A stretch of 64,000 nt of DNA. It comes from Rhodeus uyekii. Lineage: Eukaryota; Chordata; Actinopteri; Cypriniformes; Acheilognathidae. Each line of letters starts with the position of its first letter. The first letter of the stretch is position 1. The DNA lies in NCBI GenBank assembly GCA_037043235.1, contig JAWRVZ010000134.1, positions 260,501 through 324,500 on the forward strand. Reading direction: 5' to 3'. Under the pieces are notes generated by a model. It searched no databases. It was given only the letters and a program-made list of their open reading frames with translations, and had not been told where the DNA came from. This document shows, one piece after another, positions 43,529 through 54,842 of this stretch. Position numbers and translations under genes: made by a program.

Positions 43529-43625
43529 TGATCCCAGGGAAAGCAAAAACTGATTCAAAGTGTTCCTCGAGTGCAATGTAAGTCACTTTGGATAAAAGCG
43601 TCTGCCAAATGCATAAATGTAATGT
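43529..43625 (+). mobile_element. tRNA-derived SINE, 5'-truncated
   Basis: Begins inside the B-box region (TTGATCCCAGGG) and runs through GCAAAAACTGATTCAAAGTG to the tail CTTTGGATAAAAGCGTCTGC and ATAAATGTAATGTA. Confidence 0.85.
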
Positions 43626-44304
43626 AGCATTAGGGCATGAGCACACTCTTTTTCCAATTCTTTGAAAAGCCTGAAAAGTAATCATAAGAGTTACATATAC
43701 GAGTAAATAATCTACATGTATAGAAAACCTACCCTTGTATGGTTCCTCCATCCTCAATCCTTGTCTTCTTATGGTGCATAAAGAATAGTGGTTTTCACTC
43801 CTTACCCTGGGGATCCACATACATTTTGTGTCTATCTTATCAGACATCAGTTCATGAAGCTATTTACTAATGAACTAACGATCTGAATCGGTGGTTTTAA
43901 CAAAGAAGGATATGCATGTGTTGTTCTGTGTTTCCTAGATTCCAGTGTTCCAGTTTTTTTATGCCCTTCCCTTGGTAATTTCCATCTGTCTCGTATATTC
44001 TGATGTACATCATTGCCTACATTGCACAGTTGATCCCACTGGTGGAACCCTTGCAACGTGTTGAGTAAAATGCCCTTCGGGGTCTGCAATCTATGGCAAA
44101 GTGGCAGGATAATCACAAAAGTACATAAACCTCTTTAACTAGTGTCATGTGCCAGTGATTAATCTTGACATACATAGGTTGCTGACCCCTGTCCTTAGTT
44201 CTTGATCACTTGCAGACTGTGGAGGTGTTGAGTTATTATTTATGATTTATTTTCCTTTAGTGTTATGCACCATTCTAGAGGTCACCCTGTTCCTAGAAGC
44301 ACAC
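43626..44304. other. Unique noncoding interval
   Basis: No element or exon recognised; ORFs at 43494-44116 on the minus strand lack family motifs. Confidence 0.4.
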
Positions 44305-44460
44305 CCTTATCAAACTGCATTATATCCTGCGACATCTCGATGGACCTTATGCAAGGATCTTATTTGTGGACTTCAATACCATCATGCCTGATCTTCTCAC
44401 ATCCAAACTAGCCCAGTTCTCTGTACCCAGCCCAATCTGTCAGTGGATCTCCTTATCAAA
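44305..44460 (+). mobile_element. Templated insertion of an internal LINE RT fragment with 10 bp TSD
   Basis: Positions 44315-44450 are flanked by identical CCTTATCAAA (44305-44314 and 44451-44460). Including one shared base on the left and two on the right, 44314-44452 is identical over 139 bp to 50389-50527, inside the LINE RT pseudogene. The piece encodes the ARILFVDFN (motif A) region. It has neither LINE end nor poly-A. The empty site would have been CACCCTTATCAAACACACCC. Confidence 0.85.
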
Positions 44461-44586
44461 CACACCCGAATCAACCCATCAATTTTTTTCAGACTTCAAG
44501 ACTGAAATGGATGGGTCAGAGAAATGAGAAATCCAAAAAGTGTACTTTTGGGATGTCACTAGGAGCAGTGTTGGGACACACTACTA
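44461..44586. other. Unique spacer
   Basis: Short unique stretch between the templated insertion and the SINE. Confidence 0.4.
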
Positions 44587-44742
44587 TTTCCTGAAGCTCA
44601 ATCAGTAGAGCATTGGTGTTTACAACGCCAAGGTCATGGGTTCGAACCCAGGGAAAGCAAGAACTGATTCAATGCGTTCCTTGAATGCAATGTAAGTTGA
44701 TTTGGATAAAAGCATCTGCCAAATGCATAAATGTAAATGTAA
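44587..44742 (+). mobile_element. tRNA-derived SINE, full length
   Basis: TTTCCTGAAGCTCAATCAGT head, GGGTTCGAACCC perfect B box, GCAAGAACTGATTCAATGCG body, GATTTGGATAAAAGCATCTG tail, ending ATAAATGTAAATGTAA. The best-preserved tRNA-like head in the window. Confidence 0.92.
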
Positions 44743-45054
44743 GCTTAATAGATATGTTTAGACTGCTGAAGAAAACTTAAACAATTACACAAAGAAACAT
44801 TACAAAATTACATTACATTACATTTCTGATTCTGATCAGAAAATAAATTATTTAAAATTATAGAATAAGATTTAAAGGGCTAATCCTTGTACTTTTCCAT
44901 TATAATTTGAAGCAAATACCAGTAAACAATGTCACTTCCACCCACAATGCTGGGAAGGAATACTTTTTTGTTTTGTTTATTTTGGGCCATGCAATGCATA
45001 CTGTTGAGAATCATTTAAAAGCAGATTTGTTTGAGTGCTACGCATTTAAAGAGT
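44743..45054. other. AT-rich unique spacer
   Basis: No feature recognised; the short ORF at 44907 runs into the LINE that follows. Confidence 0.4.
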
Positions 45055-45640
45055 CAAGTCAAGTTTTATTTATAGAGCACAGGTCTATCACAATCATAGT
45101 TAATCAAAAGTGCTTTACATTGAAAATAAATCAGAATTTAAGAGAGACAGAATTAAAACTCAAGAGCTAAAACTCAAGTATCATAATCAATCAAATTGTA
45201 TATGATGATTAGATGATACATTCATAATACATTCACTCAAATGCTAGAGAGTACAAATAAGTCTTTTAACTGGATATAAAAGCATCGAGTGATGGAGAGG
45301 CCCTGATGTTCAAAGATTCAAAGGACACTACAGAGAAAGCTTGATCACTTTTTAATTTACAACAAGAACAAGGGACAGATATAACAGTAACTGATCACAA
45401 GATCTTAATGACCTGGAAGCTGTGTATGGCCTAATAAGATTAGAAACATAGGCCAGAGCCAAATTTTGCAGTAACTTCTATGCAAAAAAAGAAGGATCTT
45501 AAAGTCAACTCTAAATTGAGGCAAGGACAGGGGAGATGATCAGATGACCTCTTTTCTTAGTTCTTATTAACAATCTGGCTGCTGAGTTTTGAACCATCTG
45601 TAACCGAGACAGTGTAGATTGAGGCAGGCCAATGTTCAGA
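45055..45640 (-). mobile_element. LINE 3' end, a second non-LTR family
   Basis: The reverse complement ends CTCTATAAATAAAACTTGAC, with AATGTAAAGCACTTTTGATT upstream. The far end reads CTGCCTCAATCTACACTGTC and TTACAGATGGTTCAAAACTC, equivalent to VQNS(A) codons of a Rex1/CR1-type RT end. This pattern (CAAGTTTATTTATAGAGCAC) is a different teleost family from the AAGGTGACTTGAC elements. No intact coding. Confidence 0.65.
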
Positions 45641-47330
45641 GCGTCCCAAAATAGAAACTCTTTTTCTTGCTCCAACTCTTCCTGTCTCTTTTGCTTCCCA
45701 CCTTTCCTCTCAAACTTGAAGTCTCCTTTATTTTATCTGTTTGTATTCCCTCAGAAGCAGCGCCAGTGGATGTTGGGTTGACGTGGGTGCATCTGCCTGC
45801 TTTATTGTTGCCCGAGTGTGAGTAAGGAAGCATGTTGTCTTCCATTACATTATGTGCCCTTAGCGAGAAACTGACATGGGATGTTAGGAAGCTGTGGGGT
45901 ACAATTCCTCTCTAAACAACTCTCTTCCACTTGTCAGTAACGTAAGGTAATGTGTCTGCAGGACACGACAGCAACTTTCTTTCTTTGGAAAGGCTGAAAA
46001 ACACTGCTATTGCTTGTTTTCTTATATCTGTAGACTTTTGCATGCTTGCACTTGTTTAATGGCTCGTTGTCAAAAGGGAACATGCTTCTTGGTGAGGATG
46101 TTATCACAGCAGTGTTTTGGTTAATCCGTAAATGCTGGCAGTCAAGTGTTCAAACAAGGCGTGCTTCATAATATTTATTTATCTGTTCAGTGACTTTATA
46201 AAGTTAGTCCTACTATAGGCATGGTCTCTGTTCATCTTTCTCTCTCTCTGGATGACTTATAGCTTCACATGATCCTTAATTGGCCATTTGGTTGGTGAAG
46301 GACTGTGGTGACAATCTCTCAACATGTTTATTACAAAATGGGGCGATTGATACAAAAATATCAATGCAAACATAATAAAGTGGATGAAGATGAAGTGTCA
46401 AACGGAGCTCAGAAAACCGCATAGTTCATCTTTTTCTGAATGTTTGTTTGGTCAAGCCTGCTCTGCGGGCTGTAGAACAAGAGGAGATTGTCTATAAACA
46501 AGTAAGAAGACAGTACGAGAGATAAGCGGGGGCGACAATCTGCTTGCCGGCTCGGCTCCAGCACATGGTGGGTGCGCTCAGATGGAAGAGGTAGAGGATG
46601 ACAGAGCAAGGAGCTCTGATGGCGGGAGTCTCCATATGGCGATTGTGGCCCGTTAGCCGGTCAGTAGGCCATAGTGCTTCTGGGGTCCAGGGCTGCCCCG
46701 CTTGTCTGGTGTGGGCACTCAGAACATAGGAGGACAGCTGGAGTGGGCTCTAAGCTAGGCGGGGAGGGGCGGTAGGTGGCTGGCAGGCGCAAACAAGAAT
46801 ATGGAGGGCAGGTTGGTACTTTGACTGGTGATGTGGCACGCACCTGTAGTAGGTGAGAAGCACCTCAGAAGCCACCCCACCCCTACAGTCAGACCATGTT
46901 TTACCCCCTTTTTACCCATAACCCTCTAATTCTGTTCCTTGCCCACCAGTGCAGCTCAGAGACAGAGGGGAGGTGTGCTGTCTCAGCAGGGAGCGATACT
47001 CAACTAGGCTGGCTCTTTCTCATTTACACGATTTCTCCTCCCTGTACAGCCGGTTAATTATCTGCACTGTACTCATACATTGAATTCATCTTAATGTGGA
47101 TTACTGGTGCTTTAATGTTGATTCAACTGAACTGTTGACATAGTGTGCTAACAACCGATCAGAGCACACATTGTGTTTCTTGTCACCACCTCTCTGTCTG
47201 TCTGCCTGCCTGTGAAAAGATAATATATAGTTCTAGAAAACAGCAAGGTCATTTTAGGTGCTGTTCTCCAATTAGTGTATTCATTATTCCCCCTTGTCTA
47301 CTGGACTGCAAGATGTGATTTCCAAAAAAT
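45641..47330. other. Unique interval with a GC-rich block
   Basis: Transposon-free. The block 46430-46870 is described separately; the remainder shows no feature. Confidence 0.4.
46430..46870. promoter_or_regulatory. Candidate conserved block with SOX/FOX-like sites
   Basis: GC-rich compared with its flanks. AGAACAAG (46474-46481), GATTGTC (46487) and CTATAAACA (46492-46500) lie within 30 bp and resemble SOX and FOX sites. GGCGGGGAGGGGCGG (46758-46772) is Sp1-like. No exon frame is convincing. Function inferred. Confidence 0.25.
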
Positions 47331-47560
47331 AAAAAAAATATTACTCTAGTCTTCTCACACAAACACATAAAACAAAAGTAAAACATTTAAGTTGAAAATT
47401 AATAAAGAATAAAAAATGGAAACACAGCACAGACACAACACAGACAATTAATGGGACTGTAATACTTTTAAATTATTATAAAATATAATATGTCATAAAA
47501 ACTTGTAATACTTTTAAACTATACTGTAAAAAAAAACACTTTTTAACAAAATATAAAACA
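47331..47560. other. AT-rich interval
   Basis: AT-rich sequence leading into the LTR-like fragment; no feature seen. Confidence 0.35.
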
Positions 47561-47865
47561 AAATGGCACACTCTCTGGTGCAAAACTTGGGACCATGGAG
47601 CAAGGAAAACAGCATCCATACACACATCAAGGACTATCAACATCAATGACCAACAAGGACAAATGAAACACAAGAGGGATTTAAAAAAGAAGGGATAGGA
47701 AACACCTGACATGACTAACGAGTTAAGTGATAACGCGACAGGTGCAGGAAGACATCATGGAAGGGAACAGGAAGTGCTGACATGACTGACAGGAAGCGAC
47801 AAATGACAGGACAGACAGAAAGTGCACAGAGGACACGACAGACAGGACTAAGGTAACTAGCACAG
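47561..47865 (-). mobile_element. LTR-like fragment, related to 9906-10205
   Basis: CACCTGACATGACTAACGAG and AACGCGACAGGTGCAGGAAG, then repeated GACATGACTGACAGGAAG / GACAGGACAGACAG blocks, parallel the AACAGGTGACAAGACTAACA and CACGACAGGTGAAG stretch at 10088-10130. The ends were not found. Confidence 0.45.
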
Positions 47866-50040
47866 TTTTTGGGGTAACTAGCCCAGCCACTCTTTTCCAT
47901 ATAATGAAAGTGACAGGCTATCAAGCTCCATTATGATTTTTTCCCCTATGGTTTATACTGTATATTCTAAAGCCAGAAATTTAAGTTAATAATTAATATA
48001 CAAAAAATCCTGACATCAACATCAGCAAGCTTTTTGTTTTGTCATGCTATCACTGCAAATGAGAAATGTATTCGTAATTGACTTGCCTGGTTAAATATAG
48101 AGGTAAACAAGTACCAATGCTTATAAGTGAAAGTCATTCTTTTCAAACTTTTTTAATGAACTGGTTTCTATCGTTTAGCTATTCATTAGACATACTTTTA
48201 AGATTTTGTTACGACAGTTTTGGTGCTTTTCTGTTTTTGTTGAACTTTAAAATCGACATTCTTCATTAACTGTAATTGCACGATACAGAGTGATAAGTAC
48301 ATTATTTTGGAAACAGTACAGAATTTTGTTCTTCACAGAGAAAAAGTCATAAAGGTTTTAAAACGGCATAATGATGAATGGGAACAGAATTATTTCTATT
48401 CCTTTAATGAATGAAAGAAAATGTCAGCAGAAAAGAAAAAGGTGGCATTATAATTACTCTAAATTAATAATGTTCTACATTTATGGTTGTTATTACATTT
48501 AATTATTTCAGATTGGACTGTGTTCAGGTCAAGACAACCCATGATATTAATTAAGCACTGAGTGAGGGTCATTGTGTCTGCCGAGGGCAATTTTCATATC
48601 CAGATGGTGGGTAGGCAACACCAGAAGAGCTTTCTACATGGATGCTGTTCACTAGAACTACTAAAGGACGAAAGGATCAGGTGTCAGAGACAGGTTCAGC
48701 ATGCTCACAGGTCGGCAATTGGCTAGGCCACCTGTCTGTCCAAGTCCTGTGTGCCATGCCCAGTATGAAATGCGCAGCACCCTGCCAGTTCCCCTCAAAC
48801 AAGCAGATGTTGCTGTGGGACGTACAGCAGCGTGTGAGGGTTCCATGTGTTGGCCGACTGTTCCGCCACAGATGCAAGGAGCCAAAGGCCAGTGGCCCCG
48901 TTAAGCCCCTGTCAGGCCAGGTTTGTTCCAACTGATCTAAGCCGTGCTGGCTACTGGGATCACGGCATGGCGTCTCCTCTCAAATGTATACAACACACAA
49001 CCATGTAAATCTTAGCCATTAATACAAGAAAATGAAAAGCACATTAAGGTTTGAATGTGCCAGCGTGATATGATCTTGTTAGTTATAATGTGCTTTATGC
49101 CCCGAGATATTGTTTTTTTGTGCAGATAGCAGATGTTATAAGACGGGAAGAGACTGACAGTGAAATTAGTTAATTCCACCCTCCCGAGTGGACAGACTTC
49201 ACACCACTCTTCTCTTCGGCTCTCACACACCATCTGTGCACACACACACAAACACATATATCAGGCCAACATCTACAGTACAGTTTTTTTCTTCCGGCTT
49301 TTGTGTGTGTAGGCAGTTATATCTGATCAGGTTTATGACAGCTGTGTCCTTTTAGTGATCACCTCTTAACTTTTCTTCTTTACTTTTGAGAATTTTTGGT
49401 TTTGTCTCTTGACAGCTCCTTTTCTTTTTCTTCTTTCCTCTAAATCTTTCTCCATTTTATTTGAAGGTCACACACTTTACCTTCAGCTGCGTAAAAACAT
49501 CAAACATCCGTGACAAAGAGTTCTTCAACCATTTATATCACAAAATGAGACATTTGCCGGTCCTCTGCTTTCTCAGCAGTCCCTAGTATAATTTTGCTTT
49601 TGAAATATTCTTCTTGAAATCTTCTGTTAACCCTGCATATTATTAACGTGTTTATTAAAGCTTGTGATTACTGTTTCACTCCTTGACTCCAGCAAACCAT
49701 TACAATAGCAATCACAATGGGTTAAACGTTTATCATACATAAATCGTAATTCTAACTTCTTCAAATTAATGAACATATACTTTTTCATTTACAATAAAAA
49801 TATCACATTAAATACACTGTAGTAATTCCGAATTCCGACAGCATTCTTTATTCATCATTTTGTAGATTTAGAGTAAAAAATTCATCACCATCTTCATCTG
49901 ACCTAAGTAAATTTAATACACCTTGTCACGAACTGCAGGTTGGAGAAGCCCTAACTCACACCCCATACCCACTCTGATCTGCACTTCACACATTCACCAA
50001 CACCTCATGAAACTTCCCACCTGCCATCCAACCTGAGCTT
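47866..50040. other. Unique interval with an open GC-rich block at 48640-48940
   Basis: Largely unique. At 48640-48940 two plus and two minus frames stay open together, typical of a GC-rich stop-poor block rather than a specific exon. No splice-consistent frame is identified. Confidence 0.35.
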
Positions 50041-50694
50041 AAGGTCCGTGTGGAGGATGTGTTTCAGGTCTTCAAAAAACAAAAGACTAATAAAGCTTCA
50101 TGCCCAGATGTTGTTTCATCTGCCTGTTTTGAACAGCTGGCCTCAATCTTCATACAGATCTTCAACAGATCACTGGAGCAATACAAAGTCCCTAGATGCT
50201 TCAAACACTGCACTATCATCCTGAGCCCCAATATATATCATTGGACTTATCACTCTCATGTCTGTAGTCATGAAGTCGTTTGAAAGGCTGGTGTTGGCCT
50301 AGCTGAAGAACATCAATGTACCATTGCTGGATCCCTTGCAGTTTTCATACAGAGCAAACAGATCTCTGGAAAATGCAGTCAACATGGGACTGCATTATAT
50401 CCTGCGACATCTCGATGGACCTTATGCAAGGATCTTATTTGTGGACTTCAATACCATCATGCCTGATCTTCTCACATCCAAACTAGCCCAGTTCTCTGTA
50501 CCCAGCCCAATCTGTCAGTGGATCTCCAGCTTTCTGAAAAATAGGCATCAATAAACTGGTGGGAAAACTCACTATCAGCACTGGCACCCCAGAGGGTTGT
50601 GTGCTCTCTCCACTGCTCTTCTCCCTTTATACGAATGACTGCACTGCAAAAGAACCCACAGTCATCAGGCTTATCCAAAATGGTGTGTCAGATG
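50041..50694 (+). pseudogene. Non-LTR RT pseudogene, N-terminal to palm
   Basis: Reads VEDVFQVFKKQKTNKASCPD, then FKHCTIILSP, then DPLQFSYRANRSLENAVNMG, ARILFVDFNTIMPDL (motif A, usually DFSSAFNTI), WISSFLKNR and, after a shift, STGTPEGCVLSPLLFSLYTN (motif B) at about 50577-50630. The FADD block is missing: KEPTVIRLIQNG jumps ahead. This is a jockey/CR1/L2-type family, different from the Rex1-like copies. A solo LTR follows at 50695, and the coding remnant resumes at 51154. Confidence 0.85.
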
Positions 50695-51148
50695 TGTCAG
50701 TAATGGGAGAGCGAGGACTCAGTTGCAAGAGGAATGAGGACTTTATCATAATAAAAGAAAACAAAACACAAATAAAACCACCCCGAGGGGGGGGGGGGGG
50801 GACAAGACTGACCAGACTGGAGACTAAACTGGACACTGGACTGGAACACAGAGACACAGCTATGAAATGACGATGAAACAGCACCAGACAGCAAATATGG
50901 GGGGATTAAACAGATACAGGAGGGAGGATGATTGAACGGGAAACAGCTGGGACAAATCAAAGTTAAACAGGAGAACAAGGTGGTGAGGTTCAATGACAAG
51001 ACAAGAACACAGCCAATGCGTACGTGCATTGCCACGTTTTCACAAGAACACAAAGACCAAACCAAGCTACAAGCGACACGAAAACACAACATGAAAACAC
51101 GAACCGCATGCTTAGAACAATGCACACAGACACAAGAGAACCCTGAAA
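50695..51148 (-). mobile_element. Solo LTR of the TGTCAGGG family with AGATG TSD
   Basis: Begins TGTCAGTAATGGG in plus coordinates and ends GAGAACCCTGAAA, where CCCTGACA has mutated to CCCTGAAA. Flanked by identical AGATG (50690-50694 and 51149-51153). Relative to the 802 bp copy at 20847-21648 it lacks about 350 bp. A run of 15 G interrupts the CCCCGAGGGG block at 50787-50801. It sits inside the LINE RT pseudogene. Confidence 0.8.
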
Positions 51149-51153
51149 AGATG

Positions 51154-51262
51154 TTGTACTTCCTTCTTCAGCTGAGTTCAACCAGTTATAGGAGCTGCTG
51201 AAACAGTTCTACTCGGCCATCAATGAGTCTGTCCTGTGCTCATCCATAGGTTCAGCCACAAA
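51154..51262 (+). pseudogene. Non-LTR RT pseudogene, C-terminal remnant
   Basis: TTGTACTTCCTTCTTCAGCT then CAGTTCTACTCGGCCATCAA, TGAGTCTGTCCTGTGC, corresponds to RLYFLRQL..., QFYSAIIESVLCSS of the same RT family. It follows the solo LTR directly after the TSD. Confidence 0.7.
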
Positions 51263-51320
51263 ATTTACATTTATATTCACATTTATGCATTTGGCAGATG
51301 CTTTTATCCAAAGCAACTTA
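51263..51320 (-). mobile_element. SINE tail fragment interrupted by a Tc1 element
   Basis: ATGCATTTGGCAGATGCTTT then TATCCAAAGCAACTTA is the complement of the SINE tail. It stops at TA (51319-51320), where the Tc1-like element begins. Confidence 0.8.
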
Positions 51321-52190
51321 CACTCACCTAAAGGGTTATTAGGAACACCTGTTCATTTTCTTATTAATGCAATTATCTAATCAACCAATCACATAGTAGT
51401 TGCATCTATCCATTTAGGGGTATGGTCCTGGTCAAGACAATCTCCTGAACTCCAAAACTGAACGTCAGAATGGGGAAGAAAGATGATTTAAGCGTGGCAT
51501 GGTTGTTCCTGGCAGACAGGCTGGTCTGAGTATTTCACAATCTGCTCACTTACTGGGATTTTCACGCACAACCATTTCTAGGGTTTACAAAGAATGATGT
51601 GAAAAGGGAAAAGCATCCAGTGTGCAGCAGTCCTGTGGGTGAAAATGCCTTGTTGATGCTAGAGGTCAGAGGAGAATGGGCCGACTGATTCAAGCTGATA
51701 GAAGAGCAACTTTGACTGAAATAACTACTCATTACAACCGAGGTTTGCAGCAAAGCATTTGTGAAGCCGCAACACACACAACCTTGAGGCGGATGGGCCA
51801 CAACAGCAGGGTGCCACTCATCTCCACTACAAATAGCAAAAAGAGGCTACAATTTGCACAAGCTCACCAAAATTGGACAGTTGAAGACTGGAAAAATGTT
51901 GCCTGGTCTGATGAGTCTCGATTTCTGTGGAAACATTCAGATGGTAGAGTCAGAATTTGGCATAAACAGAATGAGAACATGGATCCATCATGCCTTGTAA
52001 CACTTGTAACACTTAACACTCTTCAGGCTGGTGGTGGTGTAATGGTGTGGGGGATGTTTTCTTGGCACACTTTAGACCCCTTAGTGCCAATTGGGCATCA
52101 TTTAAATGACACAGCCTACCTGAGCATTGTTTCTGACCAAGTCCATCCCTTTATGACAACCATACACAATTTTACTTCTGTTTTTCATTA
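51321..52190 (+). mobile_element. Tc1-like transposon, 3'-truncated
   Basis: The left end CACTCACCTAAAGGGTTATT then AGGAACACCTGTTCA after TA is a familiar Tc1-like terminus. An ATG-led region starts at 51470. After frameshifts the plus strand gives GLSISQSAHLLGFSRTTISR (helix-turn-helix), then a 171-codon ORF (51676-52191) reading TEITTHYNRG, LRRMGHNSR, WTVEDWKNVAWSDESRFLWK (first catalytic Asp), GGGVMVWGMFSW and HPFMTTI. It ends before the second Asp region. No right TIR is present. Confidence 0.85.
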
Positions 52191-52191
52191 A
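51676..52191 (+). pseudogene. Tc1-like transposase central part
   Basis: The longest open frame in the window (171 codons). WSDESRF carries the first catalytic Asp. GGVMVWGMFSW is the conserved strand that follows. The usual DN.PxH and NPIENxW blocks are missing by truncation, and the N-terminal DNA-binding region is in other frames, so no active enzyme can be made. Confidence 0.85.
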
Positions 52192-54104
52192 TCTCATAAA
52201 AGAAAAGCGAATAAAAAGGGTGAGCAAACCTAGATTTATATAATAATAATATATGGTATTTCCCAAGGTAGAATACTTGCATGGAAAGCAGCAAACGAGA
52301 TGACTTGTAGGCTGCCGAGTGACATATGTCGGCATAGCTTATATGGATTTATTCTCATTAGTCAGATGTCTCGTTGTTCCCAAAGCACTTATCTATAAAC
52401 CTGTGATCTGCTCCAACCTGGCCAATGACACCACACCTGTTCTGCTCATGCTCACGAACACCACACTTGCAAACACAACTCGCACACCGCCTCCAAACCA
52501 CCAAAGGTTTTTTTTTAATTATGAAATTATGAAATGGCTTGATATTTTGAAGATACATTTTGTTTTATGCCTTTAGATTTTCTTTTATTGTCTCTTCTTT
52601 CTACTCTTTACTTTTTGTGTTTGCTTATTTGATGTAATTGGTGGTTTTAGAGCTTATCTGTGAAAATAACAAAATTTGACCGTTATTTTTGTCTGCTGAC
52701 TGACCATATACATTTATAAGTTAACTGTGATTGTATAATTGTGATTTAAAACAAAAACTGTGTGTTGCCACCATTACAACAGCAGTAAAAAAACTAGGGT
52801 CAGGGTCATGTGTTGGAGGGTATGGAGGCAATGAATTTTGAAACCAAACCGTGATGGATTACATGCTCATAGTATAAGGAGACCTCAATACATTAGTGCA
52901 GTTTGGCAGCTTAGAACTGAAGGGTCAGAGGACGGGAGGGTGAGAAGGAAGAAAACACTAAGGACTGCATTCCACGGCTGGTTAAACAACGGGTGATGCC
53001 AAGAAAAACATGGAGAGAGAGACGGGTGGTTTTGTTAAGCATGATAAATAACATCAGAGTCAGCAACTAAATGGAAATCAATGTGATTAGTCCATTAGGG
53101 AGAGTTTGAACTCTTCCGCTTCTCTCTTCTTGTCTCTCTGCCCTCTGCCATTAGGAACTTATCAACCACAAGACATCTTTATTACATTGTCCGGAATAAT
53201 TCCACTTTTCTCTATTACCTTTGCTTGTGTCTCTGGAATTCCTCATCATTTTCCTCTTTATATTATGACTCATCCTCACTGCCACCTTCTGATTGTGTGC
53301 AATAATTTATTACTACCATTATTATTATTATTACCTTTTTTTATTGAAACATGCCAGTTTGATGAGGAACCAGTAGCCATGATAGCTCAGATTGTGTATG
53401 ATTTTGTATGATTTTATAATTAAGAAGCCGGTAGTACTGGTGTTGATGCAAGTTTATGTACAGATGAGAACATTTGCGCACTGTGATGTCCCTACATGAA
53501 ACACAATAGCGAACGGATTGAAGGGGGGCTTGGGACGGCCCTATGTGTTGCTGTGGAGGCAGTCCTGTGCTGATGTTACAAAGTTTTGGAAGTAGAGGAC
53601 AAGTTTTCTTTTAAACTTGTTTACAATAAATAATCTTTTTGCACTGAGGATGAGGTATGCTATAATGATCTCTTAATTGTAAAAAGCTTTGCAAAATTAT
53701 ATAATAGTTTATACATTTTAATAGTAATAAAAATCATTTATTTCATTTAGAAAACAGACATCACAATTAAGAACTGAAGGTGTCTTTTGTTGAAGGTAAA
53801 AAAGAAAAAGAAAAAGCGAAGGTAAAATGCACATGGCCACACACACAATGGTGAATGGTGAGTGTCCACTGACACCAAACGTTTTCAGGTCATTCCTGTG
53901 AAAGTTGAGCTTCCATAGGAATTAATTGAAAATGCTCAGTCTGCTCTGTGCCACTGAGCATGCACCATAAGCGATTTAAAAGTGAGTTGGAAAACGGGGT
54001 TAAAAACTCATACCGGGAAGATTTTCTCACCGTCACATACCTACAGTCCAGTAAACATGACAACAATTAGTAAAAAGCTCTTAAAGCCAGCTCATCCCCT
54101 GGGA
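52192..54104. other. Unique noncoding interval
   Basis: About 1.9 kb with no recognised transposon or exon; AT-rich stretches alternate with moderately GC-rich ones (52390-52500, 52830-53060, 53480-53580). Confidence 0.4.
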
Positions 54105-54385
54105 CAGGGGTCGGCAACCCGCGGCTCCGGAGCCGCATGCGGCTCTTTCACCCCTGTGCTGCGGCTCTTTCATCCCCTGCACGTAACTTGTAGCAGCGGT
54201 CCCGCTATCCGCGCTCGGTCCGCTATCGCTCCGCCCACGGAAGAAAGGAGTGTCGCGTACGAAAACGCAAATTTTATTCTGCGCATGCGCGATTCTATGA
54301 CCACTTCCTCTTATTTTACGATAGCTTCGCCCCTGTCACGATTTGAAGCTGCGCATGTGTGCGCTTTGTAGTGAAAACATGGTGA
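54105..54385 (+). mobile_element. hAT 5' end fragment
   Basis: CAGGGGTCGGCAACCCGCGG then CTCCGGAGCCGCATGCGGCT is a very common teleost hAT terminus with GCGGCTCTTT repeats. CpG-rich leader to about 54385. No matching right end or TSD is seen nearby. Confidence 0.7.
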
Positions 54386-54842
54386 GGGACTATGGATTTT
54401 TATACGTTTTATGATGGAATGCAAGAATTCAGTGTCAAGAGGACATGGAAACATTTTAGTCATACTGTGCTGATGAACAAGGCCTGAAAGTCAATGCCAT
54501 GTTACTCAATCAGCGAGTGAGTGAGTGAGTGAGTGAGTGAGTGAGTGAGTGAGTGAAGGAATTAATTAATGTATGAGTAAATAAAATTGAATAAATAAAT
54601 AACTTTATTTTGTGTTTCTTTAATGCAGACATTTAACTGAACTGATATAAGTTGAATCTATCTTTTGAAAGTTAAATATTATATGTAAACTAACACACAG
54701 AGTCTTATGTACACATCTGCGTTACCAAAATGGAGTAACAAATGTAAACCATTTAGTTTGATTACATTAAATTTGTGTCACCTTGATATATTTTACCTTT
54801 GCTTTGGATAAAAGCATCAGTTAAATGCATAAATGTATGCTG
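54386..54842. other. Unique stretch with (GAGT)n and a SINE tail scrap
   Basis: (GAGT)n at 54514-54556. GCTTTGGATAAAAGCATCAG then TTAAATGCATAAATGTA at 54801-54838 is the tail of the SINE family only. Confidence 0.6.

Noticed and set aside
44587..44660. tRNA-like head with a perfect B box
   Set aside because: It is the 5' part of a repeated SINE with the usual unrelated body and tail. The cloverleaf is degraded and the same unit recurs at least four times, so no tRNA gene is called.
50697..51201. ORFs of 63-142 codons on both strands
   Set aside because: Solo LTR sequence; no motif, and frames not conserved with the other LTR copies.
51321..52191. Active Tc1 transposon
   Set aside because: Frameshifts separate the DNA-binding part from the 171-codon frame, and the right terminal repeat and the last two catalytic positions are missing.
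54514..54556. CRISPR-like regular repeats
   Set aside because: A plain (GAGT)n microsatellite without spacers, in eukaryotic DNA.
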